64,000 nucleotides of DNA from Lolium rigidum (Eukaryota; Streptophyta; Magnoliopsida; Poales; Poaceae). Numbering within the stretch: position 1 is the stretch's first letter; every line of letters begins with the position of its first letter. This document shows positions 23,201 to 32,325 of the stretch, piece after piece. The translations under genes and the position numbers were made by a program. Under the pieces are notes generated by a model. It did no database searches. It worked only from the letters and a program-made list of their open reading frames with translations, and had not been told where the DNA came from. The DNA is taken from NCBI RefSeq assembly GCF_022539505.1, contig NC_061510.1, positions 400,130,249 to 400,194,248 on the forward strand. Direction: 5' to 3'.

Positions 23201-25370
23201 GGTGTATAACTATGCCTGAGCTGTGTTGGTGATGTTTACTGTCATGCTCTGTTGTGCTTGACACCTATGCTGCTAGTGGTGTGTTCAGTAGCCTGTGCAT
23301 GATCCAATTGATCTCTTGGATCATCAGATCTGCTTGGTTATTGTGGCTTCTTTTGCTAAATGGATGGGTTGCTTACTGGTACTGCTACTCAAGCATGCTT
23401 ATGCTCCTGTGTGTGTGAGCTGTGGCTCTCCATAGCTTTCTGGACTTAATCCAGAAGCTATGATGCATTGATATATGCTTGTGTTCCCTCACAGTGTGCT
23501 ACTAAATAAATTCTGCATGGATTTGTTATATATTCATGCTTGGATGGATTAATTATGGATGAATTGATGTGCTGATTCTTATATTATTACTTGTTTAATG
23601 GTTTTGGTAGCCAGATAGGCATTACTGAAGCATCTGCTTCAGTAATCCTTCTGTGCAGGTCATGCTGTTACCAAGTTTTAATTTCCGTCAGTTATTCTTG
23701 ATGAACCATGTTTGGTTATGATTCAATGCTCCAGCTGTTGCCTAAATGAATTCCAAAATCATTTTGGAATATGAATCTTTGACTGAACCTGCGTGGTGAT
23801 GATTTCAAATAGCCTGTGTGGCCTTGCTTGCATATTGAGATGGTTTGTGACCTCAGTAGTTGTCTACTGCATCTGGTTGCATCCTATTTGGCTATTTGGT
23901 TGGTTTTGTGAAAATAAAACAAACTCCACAGTTGGGAATCACCAAGGTGAATGCCCTGTGGATGCTTTTGATGAAAAAGGGTTGGATCTGATGGTTTATC
24001 TCACCATAGGTGCTAGGTAACATAGTTGGCTACTGTTCTAGGGTTTCAGTGTCATGGATAACTAGCATATAGACATATCCAGTGACTAGATCCACTAGAT
24101 CTTGGTCTGGCCTCTTCTGCCTGGCATCACTTGGTGAATACCAAGTGATGATATACCCAGTGGAACAATCTGCTCCACAATATTTGTGTATGAGCAAGCT
24201 TATGATGGATGGGATCATCAGATCCATCCAGGTATGATGTATACCTTGCTCCAGCTCCAAGTATGAAATCTTTTGTTGATGCAGTGCTTCTGGATAGTTG
24301 TTGTGATCACAGCCCTTCTCCTCCTAGCTCTTGGTTAATCTCTATCTTAAGTCACCATGCTGCTCTGATGTTTTACTTGTTGGTTTTGGATTGACAGTTG
24401 GGTTCTGTGGTGGATGGTATTGTTCTTGAGCAAGAACAGGATGAACTCTGTGTTGTTTAGCTTCACCCTATCCTGTGAATCCTATCTGGTCGACTGGTTA
24501 CTACTGCTAGGGTTTATGCCCCTTTTATATGAGCTCTACTTTTGTTCCTGCCATGACACACAAGCATGGCTTGCTTTGTGACTAAGCTGATGTACTGCCT
24601 TGCTGTTGTGTGCACAGCACACATGAGCAGTGTGCTCATATGCTGAAACTTGAGCCCCCGGTGGTGCTCAGTTTTGGTCTGCTCCATCTTATCCTGATGT
24701 TGTTCTTGGTTTTGGACAATCACAAGTGTCAATGACACTTTGTTAACTGACCAAACTGAATATATGTAGCTTCTAATCCCCCTGGCTAGTTTCTTTGTTT
24801 ATTTTCCAGGTTTGAAAGTGAATATGACCAGGAAGAATCCTCCAAGTCATCAGTCTAGAATTTTAGTTTAGGATCCAATTATGTAACCTTCTTTTTATTT
24901 CTGTTTATATTTCCTTAAATTCTTGTATCCAGAATATTGTAAAGACAATGTATGTGTGTGTATATCAATAAAGCTCAAGTTTTGCTTATGAGCTTTTTGG
25001 TTTATGTAATGATTATATTTATGGATCATTGTTGTATTTATATTTCAATTTGAAATCCAAAGTCCTTTGAATTCATAAGTTGTATTTAAATTGGAAATTC
25101 CATTTTCTATAATCATCATTGCTTATTGTTAAATGTATTAACACTTGTCAAATGAAATTATTTCCCCCAAATCAATAAGATACAAAAGAGATCATGTTGA
25201 AATTTCCCTAACTCACATTGCCTAACCCTAAGTGCAAAATGAGAGAGAACCTCGATCCCTCTTAGGTTTAGTTGCAATAAGACGCGAAAATTTCCCCCGT
25301 TTTGCGATGCAATGCACATCCCATTTCTAAATCTACGCTTCGTTGTTCCTATGTTCTGGGTTATTATACA
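20295..25370 (-). repeat. 5' LTR of element D (about 5.1 kb)
   Basis: The minus strand starts TGTATAATAACCCAGAAC at 25370 and ends GCTTGGGTCA at 20295, next to the primer site. Segments such as 20930-21330 (minus) have the look of LTR leader sequence common in grass gypsy elements. The ends are inferred from TG/CA and the primer position, since the second LTR is outside the window. CCGTC at 25371-25375 is the expected right target duplication. The 5-kb length is high but occurs in large-LTR plant families. Confidence 0.7.
22300..24985 (+). other. Gene-like unit antisense to the LTR of element D
   Basis: On the plus strand there are two GGCCCA/TGGGCC-type elements (22320-22370), an AACCCTAA telo-box (22442-22450), a GC-rich stretch with ATG at 22485, and far downstream an AATAAA at 24968-24973 followed by a T-rich region. 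The GC-rich part gives only a 73-aa frame (22485-22706) of no recognised family. The layout resembles a plant promoter, first exon, long intron or UTR, and poly(A) site, so a captured host fragment is possible. It may also be chance within a long LTR. Confidence 0.3.
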
Positions 25371-25844
25371 CCGTCCCGAGGACTATCCTCCCTATGGCCC
25401 CTACTTCTTCTCCCCCTCGTGAGGATCCCTCCTCCGAGGCACCGTCGAATCGGCAACGACAGCGCCCATGACTTGGAGTGTTATCGTTGAAGGCGCATAG
25501 TCGATCTACCGAGGACCAAGAAGTCACAACACGATCAACACGATAACGATACCGAGATTTATTAACGCGGTTCGTGAACTTGCCTACTCTATGGTCCATG
25601 ACTACGGGCGCACCTCCCTTTTGATACCGCATCATCTTGGCCGTCTTGGGCACCGACACATGTCATCAGATCCCCTTGCGCATCTACTGCTATCAAGTCG
25701 TTATAGGTTACACCCCCTCGTTATATAGGAGGCCTAGGCTACTAGTATCGACTCAAACACTACACGTATTATATCCACACCTATTACAAGTCAGAGTCCA
25801 AATGTAACCTAACTCGTACACAATATTTGACACAAACACAACAT
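25371..25844 (-). repeat. Fragment of a copia-like LTR, target of element D
   Basis: No coding gene. Read on the minus strand it has TGTTGTGTTTGTG at its start and a TATA-like CCTATATAACGAGG followed by GTGTAACC, an arrangement often seen in grass copia LTRs. Only one side is present because element D interrupts it. Family unknown. Confidence 0.4.
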
Positions 25845-26222
25845 GTCGTTCGGTTGCTTGGTGAACTTCTTCTACGAATGCGACGGCGAGATGAGCGTAA
25901 GGGTATTCGACAACGAGTCTTGCCGTATCCACTACCACGACGACGACAACGAAGAAGACGAGGGCCAACAGGACCTCTAGTCTAGTTTTTTTTAGTGCTC
26001 TCTCTTGGTGTTTTTCAAGGTTTCAGGATGTTCTTCATCAGCCGTTTCGATGTTTTCTTCATTTAAAAACGACGAAGCATCTCCAAAACCATAAATAAAA
26101 TATTTATTTTACATGAACAAAGTTTAGTGGTTGCATTTGAGGAACGCGGTTAGAGAGGAACGCCCCCAAAACTATCGGAATTTTTACCGGATGCGCTTTA
26201 GAGGACGTGACCGGAGATGCTC
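25845..26222 (+). other. Unclassified stretch, possible end of a DNA transposon
   Basis: Contains a short frame (25843-25980, 45 aa, ending in an acidic DDDNEEDEG tail), an A/T-rich part, and at 26212-26222 the run GGAGATGCTCC. That run is like the terminal sequence of the PIF/Harbinger-like element at 35199. A matching left end is not visible, so this is at best a remnant. Confidence 0.25.
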
Positions 26223-26477
26223 CAAGACTCTCACTAAAACTCTCGTCGTTCTCTCAGTATAATTTGCAAAAGAAATAATGGAAGAAGCAAAGTTAGCAGA
26301 AGCAGAAGAAACAAAGGGAATCAAATTGAGCGAGAGGCCCCTATCCTTATTCCTCTTTCCCCAGGCGCTCTTGTGCCGTGGTCCCTTGGTTGCTCCCCTC
26401 CATCCTTTTGCCAAAGTGCGCGTTTACGTGCAGCATCTCTCATCTCGATCTCCCAATCTCTTCTTCTTCCTCCGGCC

Positions 26478-26485
26478 TATAAATA
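26478..26485 (+). promoter_or_regulatory. TATA box of the metallothionein gene
   Basis: TATAAATA lies 106 bases before the ATG at 26591, a normal distance for a plant promoter plus short leader. Upstream (26230-26470) is unique-looking sequence with no ORF of note; I saw no convincing metal-response element. Confidence 0.8.
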
Positions 26486-26590
26486 GCCATGGCTGCGTTG
26501 CCATAGTTCCTCAAGCCAGCAAGCAACCAAGAAGCCGATCAAAGCCTCCATCTCCATCTCCGGTCATCCAGTCTCAAGCTCGAACCGAAG

Positions 26591-26930
26591 ATGTCTTGCT
26601 GCTCAGGAAAGTGCGGGTGCGGCAGCTCCTGCAACTGCGGCAGCGGCTGCAACGGCTGCGGCATGTACCCTGACGTCGAGGCCGCCGGCAACGCTAACGT
26701 CCTCCTCACCGCCGCCACCCACAAGGCGTACGTTGCTCATCAGTCTCCTCACCTGAATCATTCCAATAATTAATTAGTTATATGTTGATCGATCCTAACT
26801 GTCACGAGTGTTATTGGGATGCAGTAGCGCCGGCGGGATGGAGGTGGCGGCGGAGGCCGAGAACGGCGGCTGCAGCTGCAACAAGTGCAACTGCGGCACC
26901 AGCTGCGGCTGCTCCTGCTGCACCTGCTAG
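26591..26930 (+). CDS. MT2: Type-2 metallothionein, two exons
   Basis: Exon 1 is 26591-26727 and exon 2 is 26825-26930, with an intron 26728-26824 bounded by GTACGT and TGCAG. Joined, they give 80 residues. The N-terminal domain has eight Cys (3, 4, 8, 10, 14, 16, 20, 23) in the CC-CxC-CxC-CxxC order of plant type-2 metallothioneins. The linker (about residues 24-61) has no Cys. The C-terminal domain has nine Cys (62, 64, 67, 69, 73, 75, 77, 78, 80) and ends SCGCSCCTC. Metallothioneins are cytosolic Cys-rich proteins that bind Cu, Zn and Cd and buffer metals and redox stress. The splice sites restore a single frame and there is no damage, so the gene is probably active. Confidence 0.93.
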
Positions 26931-27600
26931 AACATCAGCTGCGGCAGCGCGCGTGCATCGTCTACGACACGACGTGCTTAACTATACCTCCACGTAGCGC
27001 TACCCTGATCGAGGAACTCTTGTATGTGTGCGCCTGCTCTGCATCAGCAACAGGTGCCATGCATATGTTTGCCCTGAATTAAATAAATTTCGCATGGTTT
27101 AACTGTCCTAATTATGCGTGTGTCAATTGTCTCATCGTCGCCCATGTAATTACTTGGCATGGGAGTTTAACAAGACTACGAGAGATGTGCAGACTAGCCG
27201 CAGCTGGAAGTATTGAAACAATAAGCTGCAAGCATGCATGTGTAAAAAAAATGCTCATGAAAAAAAAATCTATACTAAAGTCAAAGATTATGCACATGAA
27301 AATTCTTATCAGCGGCCATAATGGGTACATAGTTTCATCCTCAAGTTTTTTTTCTATGATATTGTTATGGTTAAGAAAGGAGAGCGGAGAATTGGAATAT
27401 AGATACTCCATATACATGGGGATTTTATACACACCCTATAAAGAATAAAACAATGCACTACACCCTTTTGTGCACTTTCTGTAAACCGCCATCTTACAAT
27501 AGAAGCACAAAATGAGAAAAGAACAACACTCAAAAGGAAGGAGAACCGCTACTAAAAGCAAAAAAGAAGTGGTGCAAATGCAATTGAATATGTTAGGCCG
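26931..27600 (+). other. 3' UTR and downstream flank of MT2 (copy 1 of a duplicated flank)
   Basis: An AATAAAT poly(A) signal is at about 27082-27090, after TGAATTAAAT. The stretch 27008-27440 is repeated at 29281-29660 and 29910-30040, where no metallothionein coding sequence precedes it. No ORF of note. Confidence 0.75.
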
Positions 27601-27884
27601 AAAACCAACCTGAGGTTGGGTGGTTGTACACCTAGCCCACCAGAGTTCAAACTCCAGGTTTGACATATGTGTGTCTGATAAAAGCGAAATATTCATTCAG
27701 TGGGAGGCGACGTCCCCTCGATAGCGAGACACCTATGGTGACTTCATCAATTCAAGATTCAATCCGCTGGCTCAGTCTTCCAGAGGAGCTCGTAGGGGTA
27801 GGATGTGCGTGTGTGCATTCATAGAGGTGGGTGTATACGCGTGCATGTGAGCGTCTGCGTTTATACTGTGTTTCTTAAAAAGAA
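27600..27884 (+). mobile_element. SINE, Au-like (tRNA-derived)
   Basis: Starts with ACCAACCTGAGGTTGGGTGG and carries a pol III box B-like GAGTTCAAACTCC at 27643-27655. The body contains ATTCAGTGGGAGGCGACGTC and a GTGTGCGTGTGTG-type tail, as in the Au SINE family of grasses. Imperfect 10-bp target duplications flank it (ATGTTAGGCC at 27590-27599 and ATGTTAGCCC at 27885-27894). It lies in the first unit of the local tandem repeat. Confidence 0.85.
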
Positions 27885-28151
27885 ATGTTAGCCCATCATT
27901 TTTGTCGTATTTTTTCCTGCGGCAAGACAAGAGATGAGACAAACACAAATAATCACACTTTATTTTTTGAGGGACGAATAATCACACATATTAGGCAAAG
28001 GGAGTACAAGCAATGTGCTACTTGACTCTACGCCTGCCCGTGTGTCGCTGTTGGTTGCAATCAATTATAAGAACATTATTATTGTCACAGTTTCTTAAAG
28101 AAATCACACCTTTTTGAAAAAATATTAATATAGACCCATTTTCGTTTTCTT

Positions 28152-29063
28152 CTTTTTTTTGCACAAGAAAGGGGTCTAGAAGACCCCGGATCATCCATTA
28201 AGATACGTGGCAGGTTACAAGTTTACATGCCAGCCCTTTTACAACACTTGCACAGAAGAAACCTAGATTTAAAGAAAAGGCCAGCCAAATTGCGAAAAAC
28301 ACCCTAGAACTAAGAATGGAAAAGCAATCAAGTCCCTGGGAGTCTCTGCCACCATACGCCGGCGTCCTCAAGGCGTCGCCGCAGAGGAACTGGGCGTAGA
28401 CGCCCGAACACCCCTTTCCGGCGTAGATCCGTCACCCCGGACACCTAGCCACCACCAGGGACGCACCACTTGATGGCGACGTCCAGCCGCGAGGATGAAG
28501 AGGAGCCTCCGCTCTGGAGGTTGTCGATGGGTGGCCGCCACTCCGGCCGTAGATAGCAGAGGCAGAGATTCCTATAGCTTGGTTGCGCAAGTCGATGACG
28601 AACCGCCGTCGCCACTGGGGAGGAAACCGTCCGAACACGAGTAGAGCATCACCCTCTCGTCTCCCCTCGCCACCACGGCAGGACAGAGACAAAGAAGAAG
28701 TGGTGCTTCCCCTTCTCAGAACGGCTCCAATAGGAACACCGGCTTTATTGGAGATGGCGCTCCTCTTCGTCACCAGCACCTCCGGCCACTGGAGAAACCG
28801 GCCGATGAAGAGGAACCCTAGCCTGAGCAAGATCTGGCCGAACAGATCAAGCCCCCACCTCCAAACTACTGGCATCAAGCCAAGATCCACAAGGGTAAAC
28901 AACCTACAGCTACAGCTATACAGGGGAGAAGGCCGGACTCCCCTCCCCCATCCACTCCGGACGGCAGAGCCGCCGGAGAAGAGGGGAAGGAGCGCCGGAA
29001 AAACCAAGAAGGCTCTCAGACGAGAGAGGTTGGAGAGAGAGGGGAAGGGGGGAAATGAGCGGT
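28152..29063 (-). mobile_element. Non-autonomous retroposon (LINE-like tail), 912 bp
   Basis: On the minus strand it ends in a CTTTCTTGTGCAAAAAAAA tail at 28152. A 15-bp target duplication flanks it (28137-28151 and 29064-29078, CATTTTNGTTTTCTT, one to two differences), which is the mark of target-primed insertion. The 5' part is GC-rich. The longest frame is 191 aa (29007-28432) without a domain I recognise, and there is no RT. It is either a strongly truncated LINE or a family that uses LINE enzymes in trans. Confidence 0.75.
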
Positions 29064-29280
29064 CATTTTAGTTTTCTTAAACATGGGTTTGTCTGACTCC
29101 TCTGTCCCTCGTGAAAGGCAACAAGCCACGTCACAAACCTCATACACTTTTGACCTTTCACTCAGAGGAATACAACCCAGCAAGACGGCGGGTGACTTAA
29201 AATTAGTAAAATTTAACCAAATCATTTGAAATTTCGATGTGTATATAGTTTTATCTTTGAATTTCTTGCTAAAATCAAAC

Positions 29281-30040
29281 CTGATCGAGGGCCTTTTGTG
29301 ACTGTATGTGTGTGCCTGCTCTGCATCAGCAGCAGGTTCCATGCCATGCGCATATGTTCTCCCCGAGTTAAAGTAAATTTCGCCCGGCTTAACTGTCTAG
29401 TTTTTCAAGTGTCAATCGTCTCATCGCAACCTTCACGTCGGATCCTTATATAGCGCCCACATGATTACTTGGCATGAGAGTTTACCAAAACTACAATAGA
29501 TGCAAACGTAATGGCCGCAGCTTGGAAGAGTTGAAACAATAAACTGCAAGGATGCATGTGTAAAAGTTTTGCTCATGAAAAAAAAAACAGAAGTCAAATA
29601 TTATGCACATGAAAATTATCAACGATGAAGGTGGGTAGAGTTTCATCCTCAAGATTTTGATACTCCCTCTGTCCATATACAAGGCCACATCGTTTTACGC
29701 ATCAAACTTTGACTAATGATGTACTCAATTATATATAACTTATATGTTATTCAAATACTATTAATATATTTCCTTTATCGAAAAAAAATGTTATTCAAAT
29801 ACAATGATATAGTTTTAAATGAAATACAACTTATATTTAGTTGACTCAATTATAAGTTAAGTTTGCCTTAAAAAACAGAGTGGCCATGTATTGTAGGACG
29901 AAGAGAGCATGTTCTATGATATTGTTAAGGTTAAGAGAGGAGAGTAATTGGAGCTATATAAGGCCAACAAAATATAGGTATTCTATAGCAGAAGAAAAAC
30001 ATATACATCGGGGTTTTACGCAACCCTATAAAAGATAAAT
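29281..30040 (+). repeat. Copy 2 of the MT2 3' flank, without the gene
   Basis: 29281-29660 matches 27008-27350 (shared: CTGCTCTGCATCAGCA, TTACTTGGCATG, ATGCATGTGTAAAA, TTATGCACATGAAAAT). 29910-30040 matches 27355-27440 (CTATGATATTGTTA...). A MITE at 29661-29909 splits the copy. The coding exons of a second metallothionein are absent; the copy begins inside the 3' UTR. Confidence 0.8.
29661..29909 (+). mobile_element. Stowaway-type MITE
   Basis: The left end TACTCCCTCTGTCCATATAC and the right end (inverse TGCTCTCTTCGTCCTACAAT) are the degenerate terminal inverted repeats of Stowaway/Mariner MITEs, with a TA target. It is absent from the homologous place in copy 1 (27350), which confirms insertion after the duplication. 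Length 249 bp, no ORF. Confidence 0.8.
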
Positions 30041-30860
30041 GCATTGCAATAGATGAGACACACGAATAATCGTGCATGCTTGAAAAAAAATAGACCGATT
30101 TTCGTTTTCTCAAACATGGGCTTATTCGACTACTCTCGTCTCTCGTGCCAACAAAGGCAACTAAAAGCAAAAGAAAAAATTGTGGTGCAAACACAATTGA
30201 ATACGCTAGGCCATCATTTTTGTCGTATTTTTTTGTGCGACTAGACAAGAGATGAGACACAAGAATAATCACGGGCATGTTTGAAAACATGGGCTACTCT
30301 TGTCTCTCGTGCCAACAAAGGCAACGAGCCATTTCATAAAGAAACCTTCTAAACTGTTGACCTTTCACTAGGAGGGATACAATCCAACTAGGCGATGGGT
30401 GACTGCAATTTTAGTATAACCGAATCTTTTGAAATTTCCCTTTATCTTGGAATTCCGGGATAAAATCAAACCTATTTAAGTAACATTGAAATCTCCAAAA
30501 AATTGTGGTGCAAACACAATAAAATACGTTAGCCCATCATTTGTATCGTATCTTTTGTGCAACAAGACAAGAGATGAGACACACAGGAATAATCACGCAT
30601 GTTTGAGAAAAAAATTGACCCATTTCCGTGTTCTCAAACATGGACTTGTTCGATTACTCTCATCTCTCGTGCCAACAAAGGCAACGAGCCATCTCACAAA
30701 GAAACCTTCTAAACTTTTGACCTTTCACTAGGAGGGATACAATCCAACTAGGCGAGATGGGTGGCTGAAATTTAAATTTAACCGAATCTTTTGAAATTTC
30801 CCTGTTTATTGGGATTTCAGGCTAAAATCAAACCTATTTTTAAGTAACATTGAAATCTCC
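30041..30860 (+). repeat. Tandem repeat units of the MT2 downstream region
   Basis: Three further units (from about 30050, 30181 and 30491) share GTGGTGCAAACACAAT, AAGACAAGAGATGAGACAC, TCTCGTGCCAACAAAGGCAA, TGACCTTTCACTAGGAGGGA and TAACATTGAAATCTCC. The first unit of the same kind is at 27565-29280, opened by the SINE and the retroposon. Unit length is about 310-370 bp; the first of the three is partial. No coding potential. Confidence 0.8.
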
Positions 30861-32237
30861 CAGTCGTTCTGGAGAAGCTGGACCGTCACCTAGCTTCCTG
30901 GAAAGCTAGACTCATGAGTAAAGATGGTAGGCTTGAGATGCTAAACACTGTCCTAACCTCTCTGGCAGTCTACATGCTGACTATTAACAAAATGCCAGCT
31001 TGGGTAAAGAAGGAGTTTGACAAGCGTTGTCGTGTCTGGTTGTGGGCAGGGAGGCCAACTGTTCTGGAGGTAAATGCAAAGTTAGCTGGAAGAAGGTTTG
31101 TCGGCCCAAACACCTTGGTGGACTTGGTATCCACTGCATCGATTCCTTCGGTATGGCGCTTCGCCTTAGATGGATGTGGCAGAAATGGAAACACCAAGAC
31201 AAACCCTGGGCACACATGACGCTACCCTCCACGCCCAAAGAGCGGGCCTTGTTCGCGGCGGCAACAAAGATTACCATTGGGAATGGCCAAACGGCGAGGT
31301 TCTGGACCGATCGATGGCTTAATGGCATGTCACCACAAGACTTAGCCCCGCAACTGTTCAAGATCGCCATCAGGAAAAACAGGACGGTCAAAGAGGCGCT
31401 AACAAATGGGAAGTGGCTGCAGGATCTACGCTTCGCCCTCGACGAAAGCCACTCCACGGAACTTCTTCGTCTCGAAGTCCTCATCAGTGATATTCATCTG
31501 TCGGACGACAGGGACGAAATCATTTGGACCTTCGGGAACAAGAACCACTACACTACGAAATCCGCCTACAAACTACAATTTCTCGGTGCGGTTGGAACTG
31601 ACTTTAGGAAAACCATTTGGAATGGATGGGCACCGGCTAGATGCAAGTTCTTCGTTTGGTCCCTAATGTTGGATAGTGTCCCAACAGCCGACAAACTGCT
31701 GCTACGCCATTGCGACAATGAATACTTCTGCCCCTTATGCCGCCGTAATCTAGAAACTGCTGAACATCTGCTCTTTGACTGTCCATTCAGCTTGAAGGTC
31801 TGGTCCCATGTTGCCTCTTGCCTGAATGTACAGATTCTTGCTTCGGAGGCGTGGCATTTGGAGCAGCATAACGTCAAATCCTGGCACAAGAAGATGGTGG
31901 GTGACCAACCCAAAGACACGAGAAGGATTACTTTCCCACTAATCAGCTTGATCTTCTGGGAGATTTGAAAGGAGCGAAACCGCCGTATTTTCAACAAACA
32001 AGATCTGCCGGTACACACGCTCATTTCAAGAATTATGGAGGAAATCGATGTTTGGAGGTTAGCAGGAGTTCCCATTCCTTTGGTAGTGCGAACTAGTGGG
32101 GCACCTTTCGACCCCGGCTGATTGCTTAGCCTCTCTCTTTTACAAAAGTGTCGTCTTTAGGCCTTCTTTTCCTGTAACCTCAAACTCCTTCTAATGCAAT
32201 GAACGCTCTCCTGCTGTTATTTAAAAAAAAAAACTTG
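30861..32237 (+). mobile_element. 5'-truncated L1-type LINE (ORF2 C-terminal part)
   Basis: The reading starts in one frame (VLEKLDRHLASWKARLMSKD, 30866 on), shifts near 31045 to SWKKVCRPKHLGGLGIHCID, and continues to a stop at 31966-31968. The zinc-finger RT tail (zf-RVT) is visible as CPLCRRNLETAEHLLFDCPF. The element ends in a poly(A) run at 32222-32233. CAGTCGTTC at 30861-30869 is repeated at 32238-32246 and is probably the target duplication. This is the end of the L1 ORF2 protein, which carries endonuclease and RT for target-primed insertion. The catalytic part is missing. Confidence 0.88.
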
Positions 32238-32297
32238 CAGTCGTTCACTCCCCCGTTTTTCTCGTTTTTTCCCATCTCGTCACTCATCCAAGATAAG

Positions 32298-32317
32298 CTG
32301 AGCTGAGCTGAGCTGAG
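32298..32317 (+). repeat. GAGCT microsatellite in the PPR leader
   Basis: Four copies of a GAGCT/AGCTG pentamer just before the PPR start codon. The unit creates repeated TGA triplets in one frame, so no longer N-terminal extension is possible there. Confidence 0.7.
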
Positions 32318-32325
32318 GTGACCCC

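Noticed and set aside
25843..25980. 45-aa ORF starting MSFGCLVNFF with acidic tail
   Set aside because: Too short and unsupported; perhaps the end of a transposon ORF, mentioned only within the unclassified stretch.
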